Shown: one piece after another, positions 49,340 through 57,721 of the stretch
How positions within the stretch are numbered: the first letter of the stretch is position 1
Layout of the letters: each line of letters starts with the position of its first letter
Assembly: GCF_002234595.1 (NCBI RefSeq)
Contig: NZ_NMUL01000018.1
Coordinates: 1 to 64,000 of the forward strand
Source of the DNA: Amycolatopsis vastitatis
GTDB lineage: Bacteria > Actinomycetota > Actinomycetes > Mycobacteriales > Pseudonocardiaceae
Direction of reading: 5' to 3'
Length of the DNA stretch: 64,000 nucleotides
Notes under the pieces: generated by a model
What the model saw: only the letters and a program-made list of their open reading frames with translations
Database searches by the model: none
What the model was told of the DNA's origin: nothing
Made by a program: the position numbers and the translations under genes

Positions 49340-49983
49340 TCGGGCTGCGGCCGGGACGGCTCGGCGGCGTGGTCGCCCTCGGCGCGCATTGCGACGACGT
49401 CGCGATCGGCGCCGGCGGCACGCTGCTGACGCTGTGCCGTTCGCGTCCGGGGCTGAAGGTCGACGCGCTGGTCCTGTCCGGCGGCGGCACGCCGCGCGAG
49501 GACGAGGAACGCGCGGCGCTGGCGGCGTTCTGCCCAGGCGCGGACCTCGACGTCACGGTGCTGAAGCTGCCGGACGGGCGCTTCCCGGCGCACTGGGAAG
49601 AGGCCAAGAACTCGCTGGAAGAGCTGCGCCGGCGGACCGACCCCGACGTCATCCTGGCGCCGCGCACCGACGACGCGCACCAGGACCACCGCGGCCTCGC
49701 CAAGCTCGTCCCGACAGCGTTCCGCGACCACCTGGCGCTGGGCTACGAGATCGTCAAATGGGACGGCGACCTCGGCAGCCCGTCGGTCTACCAGCCGCTC
49801 GACGACGACGTCGCCGAAGAGAAGGTCCGGCTGCTGCAGACGCACTACGCGTCCCAGCGGCACCGGCCCTGGTACGACCGCGAGGCCTTCCTCGGGCTGG
49901 CCCGCATCCGCGGGATCGAAGCGGCGGCGACGTACGCCGAAGCGTTTTTCGTCAAGAAACTCACTCTCGACCTGAAGGGTTGA
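49336..49983 (+). CDS. PIG-L/LmbE-type deacetylase
   Basis: 215 residues. The zinc motif is ALGAHCDDVAIGAGG (~15-29; the usual AHPDD reads AHCDD), with the second His region in DDAHQDHRGL. Family members remove N-acetyl groups from amino sugars or similar substrates (for example MshB-like). In this operon it probably deacetylates an N-acetylated sugar or glycan intermediate. The GTG start is in a GTGA overlap with the nucleotidyltransferase gene. Confidence 0.9.
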   Translation: MIGLRPGRLGGVVALGAHCDDVAIGAGGTLLTLCRSRPGLKVDALVLSGGGTPREDEERAALAAFCPGADLDVTVLKLPDGRFPAHWEEAKNSLEELRRRTDPDVILAPRTDDAHQDHRGLAKLVPTAFRDHLALGYEIVKWDGDLGSPSVYQPLDDDVAEEKVRLLQTHYASQRHRPWYDREAFLGLARIRGIEAAATYAEAFFVKKLTLDLKG

Positions 49984-49988
49984 TTTCG

Positions 49989-51008
49989 ATGCGGGTGTTG
50001 CTGACGGGGCACAAGGGCTACCTGGGGACGGTGATGGCCCCGGTGCTCGCCGCCGCCGGCCACGAGGTCGTCGGCCTCGACTCCGGGCTGTTCGAGGACT
50101 GCCTGCTCGGGCCCGCCCCCGCCGACCCGGCCGGGCACGCCGTCGACCTGCGGGACGTGACCGCGTCCCACGTCGAGGGCTTCGACGCCGTGATCCACCT
50201 GGCCGCGCTGTCGAACGATCCGCTGGGCTCGCTCGCGCCGGAGCTGACCTACGACATCAACCACCACGCGTCGGTGAAGCTCGCGAAGCTGGCGAAGGAC
50301 GCCGGCGTCAAGCGGTACCTCTACGCGTCGACCTGCTCGGTGTACGGCGCGGGCGGCGACAACCTGGTCGACGAGGACGCGCCGCTGCGGCCGGTGACCC
50401 CGTACGCGGAATCGAAGGTGCGTGTCGAGGCCGACGTCCACGAGCTCGCCGACGACGACTTCACGCCGGTGTACATGCGCAACGCGACCGCGTTCGGCTA
50501 CTCGCCCCGGCTGCGCGGCGACATCGTGCTGAACAACCTGACCGCGCACGCGCACCTGTCCGGCGAGGTGCTGGTGCTCTCCGACGGCACGCCGTGGCGG
50601 CCGCTGGTGCACGCCCAGGACATCGCGCGCGCGTTCACCGCCGCCCTGACGGCGCCCAAAGAGGCCGTGCACAACAAGGCCTTCAACATCGGCACCGAGG
50701 AGAACAACGTCACCGTCGCCGAGATCGCGCAGGAAGTCGTCGAGGCCGTGCCGGGCTCGACGCTGAACATCACCGGCGAGGCGGGCGCCGACCCGCGCTC
50801 CTACCGGGTCGACTTCTCGCGCTTCCGCGCGGCGATCCCCGGCTTCACCTGCGACTGGTCGGTCAAGGACGGCGCCGTCGAACTCATCGAGGCCTACCGC
50901 AAGTTCGGGCTGACGCGCGAGTCGTTCGAGCAGCTGTTCACGCGACTCGCCTGGCTCAAGAGCGAGGGCGAAGCCGGCCGCGTCGACGACACCCTGCGGC
51001 GGCGATAG
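49989..51008 (+). CDS. NAD-dependent sugar epimerase/dehydratase
   Basis: 339 residues of the extended SDR type: NAD loop TGHKGYLG (~7-14), ASTCSVYG with the catalytic Ser/Thr region, and catalytic YAESK (~139-143). It acts on a nucleotide sugar (epimerase, dehydratase or reductase). The ATG is five bases after the previous stop, with AAGGG nine bases upstream. It overlaps the next gene by one base (TAGTG). Confidence 0.92.
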   Translation: MRVLLTGHKGYLGTVMAPVLAAAGHEVVGLDSGLFEDCLLGPAPADPAGHAVDLRDVTASHVEGFDAVIHLAALSNDPLGSLAPELTYDINHHASVKLAKLAKDAGVKRYLYASTCSVYGAGGDNLVDEDAPLRPVTPYAESKVRVEADVHELADDDFTPVYMRNATAFGYSPRLRGDIVLNNLTAHAHLSGEVLVLSDGTPWRPLVHAQDIARAFTAALTAPKEAVHNKAFNIGTEENNVTVAEIAQEVVEAVPGSTLNITGEAGADPRSYRVDFSRFRAAIPGFTCDWSVKDGAVELIEAYRKFGLTRESFEQLFTRLAWLKSEGEAGRVDDTLRRR

Positions 51009-52288
51009 TGGCGGGCCCGCAGCTGCGGACCGGGGCGGAGCTGCACGCCCTGGTCGAGCGGCTGTACCCCCTCTGCCGCAGCATCACCGGCGACGGCGTG
51101 CGGCAGACGTTGGACATCATCGGCGAGCACATCGCGCTCGAGCGGCACGAAGTTCCGACCGGTACCGCCGTGCTCGACTGGACCATTCCGCAGGAGTGGA
51201 ACATCCGGGACGCGTACGTCGCTTCGCCATCGGGTGAGCGCGTCATCGACTTCCAGGAGCTGAACCTGCACGTCGTCGGGTACAGCGTCCCGGTGTCGCG
51301 GCGGATGCCGCTGAGCGAGCTGCGGGAACACCTGCACACGCTGCCGGACCAGCCGTCGTGGGTGCCCTACCGGACCAGCTACTACGCCCCGGCCTGGGGG
51401 TTCTGCCTCGCGCAGGAGAAGCTCGACGCGCTGCCCGACGGCGACTACGACGTCGTCATCGACTCGACCCTGGAAGACGGCTCGCTGACCTACGCCGAGC
51501 ACGTCGTGCCCGGCCGCGTCACCGACGAAGTCATCGTGTCGTGCCACGTGTGCCACCCGTCGCTGGCGAACGACAACCTCGCCGGCATCGCGGTGGCCAT
51601 CTCGCTGGCCCAGCAGCTGGCCGAGTCGCAGCCGCACTACACGTACCGGTTCCTGTTCATGCCCGGCACGATCGGTTCGATCACGTGGCTGGCACGGAAT
51701 TCGGACCGCATCGAGAAGGTCAAGCACGGCCTGGTCCTGGCCTGCGCGGGCGACCCGGGCTCGTTGACGTACAAGAAGTCCCGCCGCGACGACGCCGAGA
51801 TCGACCGGGTGATGCAGCATGTGCTGCGCTCGCGTGAACACCGAGTTGTCGACTTCTCGCCGTATGGCTACGACGAGCGCCAGTTCTGCTCGCCGGGCTT
51901 CAACCTCGGCGTCGGTTCGCTGACGCGGACGCCGTACGCGGGCTACCCCGAGTACCACACGTCGGCCGACAACCCGGGCTTCGTCTCGCCCGCGGCCATG
52001 GAGGACACGCTGGGCACGCTCCTCGACGCGTTCGGCGTGCTGGACCGCAACCGCCGGTACGTCAACCTCAGCCCGTACGGCGAGCCGCAGCTCGGCAAGC
52101 GCGGGCTGTACGGCTCGCTCGGCGGCCGCAGCGACGCCAAGCAGGCCCAGATGGCGATGCTGTGGGTGCTCAACCTCTCCGACGGCGAGCACTCGCTCTT
52201 GGACATCGCCGAGCGCGCCGGGCTGCCCTTCGACATCGTCGACGTCGCGGCCCGTGCCCTGCACGACGCCGGTTTGGTCAAGGAGTGA
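51008..52288 (+). CDS. DUF4910 aminopeptidase-like protein of the glycan operon
   Basis: 426 residues. A central M28-like peptidase domain keeps metal-ligand-like motifs SCHVCHPSLANDNLAG (~178-193) and YPEYHTSADN (~313-322). The site where many M28 enzymes carry the general-base Glu reads PGTIGSI. The C-terminus (~350-426) resembles the winged-helix segment of this family (DIVDVAARALHDAGLV). DUF4910 proteins are repeatedly found in polysaccharide loci but their reaction is not established. The GTG start is in a TAGTG overlap. Confidence 0.8.
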   Translation: MAGPQLRTGAELHALVERLYPLCRSITGDGVRQTLDIIGEHIALERHEVPTGTAVLDWTIPQEWNIRDAYVASPSGERVIDFQELNLHVVGYSVPVSRRMPLSELREHLHTLPDQPSWVPYRTSYYAPAWGFCLAQEKLDALPDGDYDVVIDSTLEDGSLTYAEHVVPGRVTDEVIVSCHVCHPSLANDNLAGIAVAISLAQQLAESQPHYTYRFLFMPGTIGSITWLARNSDRIEKVKHGLVLACAGDPGSLTYKKSRRDDAEIDRVMQHVLRSREHRVVDFSPYGYDERQFCSPGFNLGVGSLTRTPYAGYPEYHTSADNPGFVSPAAMEDTLGTLLDAFGVLDRNRRYVNLSPYGEPQLGKRGLYGSLGGRSDAKQAQMAMLWVLNLSDGEHSLLDIAERAGLPFDIVDVAARALHDAGLVKE

Positions 52289-52293
52289 GCGAC

Positions 52294-53625
52294 GTGGCCA
52301 ACCACCGCCGTGCGCCGCGCTCGATCTTCCGATCGGGCGCGGTGCGCGCGATGGCGGGACGGCTGAGCTGGGGCCTCGGCGACCAGGCGGTCTCCAGCCT
52401 GACCAACTTCGCCGTCGGCCTGTACGTGGCCCGCTCGCTCGGCACGTTCGCGTTCGGCATCTTCAGCCTCGCCTGGGTGACCTACGGTGTGGTGCTCAAC
52501 ATCTCGCGCGGCCTGGCGACCGACCCGCTGATGGTGCGGTTCAGCGCGGTGGCGGAACAACGCTGGCGCCTGGGGGTCGCCAGTGCGTCCGGCACGGCCA
52601 TCGGGGTCGGCTGCGCCACCGGGCTGGTCAGCCTGGTCGCCGGGCTGGCCGCGGGCGGACCGCTCGGCGACGCGTTCGTCGCGCTCGCCGTGGTGTTGCC
52701 GGGCCTGCTCCTCCAGGACGCCTGGCGGTTCGCGTTCTTCGCGAAGGGCGAGGGCAAGAGGGCGTTCGTCAACGACTGCGTCTGGGGTGTGGTCCTGCTC
52801 CCGGCGTTGTACGTCGCCGCGCAGATCCACACGGTGGTCGCCTTCGTGCTCGCATGGGGGCTGTCCGGTGCGGCCGCGGCCCTGTACGGCTGGTTCCAGA
52901 CCGGAATCCTCCCCCATCCGCGGGAGATGCTCGGCTGGCTCCGGACCCAGCGCGACCTCAGCGTGCGCTACCTGGTCGAGAACGTCAGCAACAGCGGCGC
53001 GTCGCAGCTGCGGGCCTACGGCCTGGGCGCCATCGCCGGGATCACCGCCGTCGGCGCGGTCCGCGGCGCCGAACAGCTCCTCGGCCCGTTCCTGGCGCTG
53101 CTCATGGGGCTGTCCCTGGTCACCGTCGCCGAGGGTGCGCGGGTGCTTCAGCGGGCGCCGCACCGGCTGAAGCACTTCTGCGTGATCCTCGGTGGCGGCC
53201 AAGCCGCCGCCGCGCTGTGCTGGGGCCTCGGCCTGCTCCTCCTGGTGCCCGACGTCGCCGGCCGGTGGGTGATGGGCTCGGTGTGGGACTCGTCGTCCCC
53301 GCTGATCCTGCCGGTGACCCTCGCCGTGGTCGGCGCGAGCTTCGCCACCGGCGCGGCGGCCGGGTTGCGCGCACTGGGCGCGGCTAAGCGGAGTCTGCGC
53401 TCGCAGCTGGTCGCGTCGCTGTTCTACGTCACCTTCGGCATCACCGGCGCGTTCCTCGGCGGCGCGGCCGGGTCCGCGTGGGGCGTCGCGACGGCCACGC
53501 TCAGCGGGTCCGTCGTCTGGTGGTTCCAGCTGAGGCTCGGGCTCCGCGAGTACGTGCCATCGGTCCCGGGCGCCGACGAGCCCACCGTGGTGTTCGAGCC
53601 GATCAAACTGCCGATCAAGGAATGA
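52294..53625 (+). CDS. Polysaccharide flippase (Wzx/MATE-like)
   Basis: 443 residues with about twelve to fourteen hydrophobic helices and an Arg-rich cytoplasmic start. The pattern (GLGDQAVSSLTNFAVGLYVARSLGTFAFG, ~30-58) is that of lipid-linked oligosaccharide flippases of the polysaccharide-transport (PST) family. It would move the lipid-linked repeat unit across the membrane. I prefer the GTG at 52294, eight bases after AGGAG, to the GTG at 52285 that overlaps the previous stop. Confidence 0.88.
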   Translation: MANHRRAPRSIFRSGAVRAMAGRLSWGLGDQAVSSLTNFAVGLYVARSLGTFAFGIFSLAWVTYGVVLNISRGLATDPLMVRFSAVAEQRWRLGVASASGTAIGVGCATGLVSLVAGLAAGGPLGDAFVALAVVLPGLLLQDAWRFAFFAKGEGKRAFVNDCVWGVVLLPALYVAAQIHTVVAFVLAWGLSGAAAALYGWFQTGILPHPREMLGWLRTQRDLSVRYLVENVSNSGASQLRAYGLGAIAGITAVGAVRGAEQLLGPFLALLMGLSLVTVAEGARVLQRAPHRLKHFCVILGGGQAAAALCWGLGLLLLVPDVAGRWVMGSVWDSSSPLILPVTLAVVGASFATGAAAGLRALGAAKRSLRSQLVASLFYVTFGITGAFLGGAAGSAWGVATATLSGSVVWWFQLRLGLREYVPSVPGADEPTVVFEPIKLPIKE

Positions 53626-53632
53626 GGACTCC

Positions 53633-54577
53633 ATGACCACCGTCCCGCGGCTGAGCCTCGGCCTCCCGGTGTACAACGGCGAGGAGTACCTCGCCGAGTC
53701 GCTGGACGCCCTGCTCGGCCAGACCTTCGAAGACTTCGAGCTGATCATCTCGGACAACGCCTCCACCGACGGCACCGACGAGATCTGCCGCCGCTACGCC
53801 GACAAGGACTCGCGGATCCGCTACGTCCGCCAGCCGGAGAACATCGGCGCGACGCCGAACCACAACTTCGTGTTCGACGTGTCCCGCACCGAGCTGTTCA
53901 AGTGGGTCTCCCACGACGACCTCTACGCCCGCGACCTGCTCAAGCGGTGCGTCGAGGCCCTCGACGAGCGCCCGGACGTCATCCTCGCCCACTGCGACCA
54001 GGCGATCATCGACGGCGACGGCCGCATCGTCCAGCCGCTCGAGTACACACTGGACACCGGCTCCCGGCACGCCCCGGACCGGTTCCGCAGCATCCTGTTC
54101 GAGCCCGGCGGCGACGACTTCTACGGCGTCATCCGCGCCGACGTCCTCCGCCGCGTCAAGCCGCTCAACAGCTACCACCACGCCGACCGCACGTACTCGG
54201 CCGAGATGGCCCTGCACGGGCCGTTCTACCAGGTGCCCGAGCTGCTCTACTTCCGCCGCGACCACCCGGGCCGCGCGGAACGGGCCAACCCGACCATCCG
54301 GAGCCGGTGCGCGAATCTGGACCCGCGGCGCGCGAACCGGCTCCGGAACCCCACCGTCCGCCTGCTCGGCGAGTACGTCTACGGGTTCGCGGACCTGATC
54401 CGGCGCGCGCCGATCTCGGCCGCCGACAAGCGCGAATGCTTCGGCCACCTCGGTACCTGGCTGACCAACCGCGCGCGCTCCGGCCACGGCGAGCGCGTCG
54501 AGGACCGCGCGCCCACCGCCTCGGACGTCGCCACGGTCAACGAGATCGTGGCCGGCCGGGAAGGCAGGCTCGCGTGA
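53633..54577 (+). CDS. Family 2 glycosyltransferase
   Basis: 314 residues with a GT-A fold: SLGLPVYNGEEYLAESLDALLGQT, LIISDNASTDGT, and KWVSHDD as the DxD-type metal site. It transfers a sugar from a nucleotide donor to a growing glycan on the cytoplasmic face. It overlaps the pyruvyltransferase gene by 4 bp. Donor and acceptor unknown. Confidence 0.93.
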   Translation: MTTVPRLSLGLPVYNGEEYLAESLDALLGQTFEDFELIISDNASTDGTDEICRRYADKDSRIRYVRQPENIGATPNHNFVFDVSRTELFKWVSHDDLYARDLLKRCVEALDERPDVILAHCDQAIIDGDGRIVQPLEYTLDTGSRHAPDRFRSILFEPGGDDFYGVIRADVLRRVKPLNSYHHADRTYSAEMALHGPFYQVPELLYFRRDHPGRAERANPTIRSRCANLDPRRANRLRNPTVRLLGEYVYGFADLIRRAPISAADKRECFGHLGTWLTNRARSGHGERVEDRAPTASDVATVNEIVAGREGRLA

Positions 54578-55758
54578 AGCGTGCGCCACGCGTCGGCGTC
54601 TTCGGCCTGCTCGGCTCGGGGAACCTCGGCAACGACGGTTCCCTCGAAGCCGTGCTCGGCTACCTGCGCGCCGAGTACCCGGACGCGGTGCTGAGCGCCC
54701 TCGTCGGCGGCCCGGAGATCGTCCGCGAGCGGTACGGCCTCGACACCACGCCCTTGCACTGGAACCAGTCGGAGTACGAGACGGCGTCCGGCCTGCGCTC
54801 GGTCGCCCTCAAGGGCTTCGGCAAGCTGGTCGACATCGCCCGCACCGCGGCCTGGGTCCGCAAGCAGGACGTCGTGATCGTGCCCGGCATGGGCGTCCTC
54901 GAAGCGACGCTTCCGCTGCGTCCCTGGGGTTTCCCGTATTCGCTCTTCCTCCTCTCCGCCACCGGCCGCCTGTTCGGCACCAAGGTGGCGCTCGTCTGCG
55001 TGGGCGCGAACCACATCAGCGCCCGGGCGACGCGGACGCTGGTCCGCTGGTCCGGCCGGCTCGCCGCCTACCGCTCCTACCGCGACGACATCTCGCGCGA
55101 CGCCATGCGCGCCATGGGCGTCGACACGAGTGCCGACCAGGTCTATCCCGACCTCGCGTTCTCCCTTCCGACTCCGGCCGGCGACGGCGAGCCGGGCACC
55201 GTCGGCGTCGGCGTGATGGCCTACTACGGCGGCAACGACGACCGCGCCGAGGCCGACCGCATCTACCGCCACTACGTGGACACGATGAACCGTTTCGTCG
55301 CGTGGCTCGTTGACCAGGGCAGAGGAGTCCGGCTGTTCATCGGTGACCGGATCGACCGCCAGGTCGTCGACGAGATCCTCGAGAAGACCGCTTCCCCGCT
55401 GGTGACGGCGGCTTCGGCGGAGACACTGGACGACCTGATGCACGAGATGGCGGCGGTGGACAGCGTGGTGGCCACGCGCTACCACAACGTGCTCTGCGCC
55501 CTGAAGGTCGCGAAACCGACCGTGGCGATCGGGTACGCACCGAAGAACGACGTGCTGATGGCGGAGATGGGTCTCGAGGGCTTCACCCAGCGGGCGAAGT
55601 CCGTCGCCTTCGACCGGCTCGTCGAGCAGTTCACCGAACTGGAGAACCGCTCGGCGGAACTGCGCCAGACGCTCCTGGAACGGAACGAGATGAACGCGCA
55701 ACGGCTCAAGGACCAGTTCGCCGCCCTTTCGGCGGCCCTCTTCGGGGGTGGGCGATGA
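54574..55758 (+). CDS. Polysaccharide pyruvyltransferase family protein
   Basis: 394 residues. The family pattern includes the start RVGVFGLLGSGNLGNDGSLEAVLGYLR, VYPDLAFSLP, and the C-terminal ATRYHNVLCALKVAKPTVAIGYAPKND. Members transfer pyruvate from PEP as a ketal onto glycan sugars (CsaB/WcaK type), giving negative charge. The start GTG is in a GTGA overlap with the GT2 gene; the end overlaps the next gene by 4 bp. Confidence 0.9.
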   Translation: MKRAPRVGVFGLLGSGNLGNDGSLEAVLGYLRAEYPDAVLSALVGGPEIVRERYGLDTTPLHWNQSEYETASGLRSVALKGFGKLVDIARTAAWVRKQDVVIVPGMGVLEATLPLRPWGFPYSLFLLSATGRLFGTKVALVCVGANHISARATRTLVRWSGRLAAYRSYRDDISRDAMRAMGVDTSADQVYPDLAFSLPTPAGDGEPGTVGVGVMAYYGGNDDRAEADRIYRHYVDTMNRFVAWLVDQGRGVRLFIGDRIDRQVVDEILEKTASPLVTAASAETLDDLMHEMAAVDSVVATRYHNVLCALKVAKPTVAIGYAPKNDVLMAEMGLEGFTQRAKSVAFDRLVEQFTELENRSAELRQTLLERNEMNAQRLKDQFAALSAALFGGGR

Positions 55759-56303
55759 AGGCCATTCCGGTGCCCGAGATCGACGGTGCGTATCTGTTCG
55801 AACCCACCCCGCACGCGGACCAGCGCGGATTCTTCAGCCGGACGTTCGACCGCGACGTCGTCGCGTCGGCGGGCATCGACCCGGACGGCTTCGTCCAGGA
55901 CAGCCTTTCCCGTTCCCGCAAGGGAGTCGTCCGCGGGATGCACCTGCGCGGCGGCGCCGGCGAGGCGAAGCTGGTGCGGTGTTCCCACGGCGCGATCTTC
56001 GACGTCGTGGTGGATCTCCGACCGGGTTCGCCGACATTCCGGAACATCAAAACCTTCGAACTTTCCGGGGATACCCAGGTTTCCGTGTACATCCCGGCGG
56101 GGTGCGCCCACGGCTTCCAGTCACTCACGGATCCCTCCGATGTTTCGTACCGTATCGATCGGGCCCACGATCCTGAAGAAGACATTACGATTTCGTACAA
56201 AGACCCTGAATTGGACATTTCGTGGCCACTGTCGGTCACAATGGTCAGCGACCGGGACGAACGGGCGCCGTCTCTCGGAGAGGCGTTGAAACCAACGAGG
56301 TGA
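55755..56303 (+). CDS. RmlC-like dTDP-4-keto-sugar 3,5-epimerase family protein
   Basis: 182-residue cupin with the catalytic His in KGVVRGMHLRGG, QDSLSRS, and the C-terminal YKDPELDISWP. It probably epimerises an NDP-4-keto-sugar at C-3 and/or C-5. Its 3' half (about 56030-56240) has visibly more A/T-rich codons than the flanking genes. It overlaps the pyruvyltransferase gene and is followed by the aminotransferase gene, eight bases downstream of its stop. Confidence 0.9.
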   Translation: MKAIPVPEIDGAYLFEPTPHADQRGFFSRTFDRDVVASAGIDPDGFVQDSLSRSRKGVVRGMHLRGGAGEAKLVRCSHGAIFDVVVDLRPGSPTFRNIKTFELSGDTQVSVYIPAGCAHGFQSLTDPSDVSYRIDRAHDPEEDITISYKDPELDISWPLSVTMVSDRDERAPSLGEALKPTR

Positions 56304-56311
56304 GCCACGAC

Positions 56312-57628
56312 ATGGGAACGAACCTGCCCCGCTCCACGCAGGCGGACGAGCGGCTGCACCGGGTCATCCCCGGCGGTGCGCACACCTACGCCAAGGGCTC
56401 GGACCAGTATCCCGAAGGGATGGCCCCGGTCATCTCCCACGGCCTCGGGGGCCACGTGTGGGACGTCGACGGCAACGAGTACGTCGAGTACGGCGCGGGG
56501 CTGAGAGCGGTCAGCCTCGGCCACGCCCACCCGCGGATCCTCGACGCCGTCCGGCGGGAGATCGAGAAGGGCGGCAACTTCATCCGGCCGTCGATCATCG
56601 AGGCCGAAGCCGCCGAGCGGTTCCTCGAGAACGTGCCGACGGCCGACATGGTGAAGTTCACCAAGAACGGCTCGGACGCCACCACGGCCGCGGTCCGGCT
56701 GGCCCGCGCCGCCACCGGCCGCAAGCTCGTCGCCAAGTGCGCCGACCACGCCTTCTTCTCCACCGACGACTGGTTCATCGGCACCACGCCGATGAACGCG
56801 GGCATCCCGGACGAGACGACCGAAGCGGTGGTGTCCTTCCCGTACGGCGACCTGCAGGCCGCGGAGGAGCTGCTGCAGCGCCACGAGGGCCAGATCGCGT
56901 GCATGATCCTCGAGGCGGCCGCGGCGGTGGAACCACCGCCGGGGTACCTGCAGGGCCTGCGCGAGCTCACCACCCGGCACGGCGTCGTCCTGATCTTCGA
57001 CGAGATGATCACCGGCTTCCGGTGGTCCGCCCACGGCGCCCAGGGCCTCTACGGCGTCACGCCCGACCTCTCGACGTTCGGCAAGGCCCTCGGCAACGGC
57101 TTCGCCGTCTCCGCGCTGGCCGGCAAGCGGGAGCTGATGGAGATCGGTGGCCTGCGCACCGACCGCGAACGGGTGTTCCTCCTCTCCACCACCCACGGCG
57201 CCGAGACCCACTCCCTGGCCGCCGCGATGGCGGTCATGGACGTCTACCGGGAAGAGGACGTCATCGGCCGCATGCACGCCCTCGGCGACCGGCTCGCCGC
57301 CGGCGTCCGCGAGGTGGCGGCCGGGATCGGCGTCGAAGACCACGTGGTCGTCCGCGGCCGGGCCAGCAACCTCGTCTTCGGCACCCTCGACGAACAGGGC
57401 AAGCCGTCCCAGCCCTACCGGACGCTGTTCCTGCGCGAGCTGATCAGCGGCGGCGTGCTCGGACCGTCCTTCGTGGTCAGTGCCGCACTCACCGAAGCCG
57501 ACATCGACAAGACCATCGACGTCGTCGCCCAGGCCTGCACGGTGTACCGGAAGGCGCTCGACGCCCAGGACCCGACGCCGTGGATGGGCGGGCGCCCGGT
57601 GCAGCCCGTGTTCCGCAAGCACGCCTGA
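56312..57628 (+). CDS. Glutamate-1-semialdehyde-aminomutase-like PLP aminotransferase
   Basis: 438 residues, fold type I class III PLP enzyme: VIPGGAHTYAKGSDQYP near the N-terminus, FTKNGSDATTAAVRLARA, LIFDEMITGFR and the Schiff-base Lys258 in STFGKALGNGF. It resembles HemL-type aminomutases, but in this operon it more likely aminates a keto-sugar or sugar-acid intermediate. The ATG has GAGG eleven bases upstream; a GTG at 56300 is possible. It is the last gene of the operon. Confidence 0.9.
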   Translation: MGTNLPRSTQADERLHRVIPGGAHTYAKGSDQYPEGMAPVISHGLGGHVWDVDGNEYVEYGAGLRAVSLGHAHPRILDAVRREIEKGGNFIRPSIIEAEAAERFLENVPTADMVKFTKNGSDATTAAVRLARAATGRKLVAKCADHAFFSTDDWFIGTTPMNAGIPDETTEAVVSFPYGDLQAAEELLQRHEGQIACMILEAAAAVEPPPGYLQGLRELTTRHGVVLIFDEMITGFRWSAHGAQGLYGVTPDLSTFGKALGNGFAVSALAGKRELMEIGGLRTDRERVFLLSTTHGAETHSLAAAMAVMDVYREEDVIGRMHALGDRLAAGVREVAAGIGVEDHVVVRGRASNLVFGTLDEQGKPSQPYRTLFLRELISGGVLGPSFVVSAALTEADIDKTIDVVAQACTVYRKALDAQDPTPWMGGRPVQPVFRKHA

Positions 57629-57721
57629 TCCCCGCACGGGCGGGCCGGATTCACCCCATGGGTCCGATGAGGACACTTGAGGGTGACTGTTTTCCGGCCC
57701 GTTCGTGCGTAGCGTCCTGCC

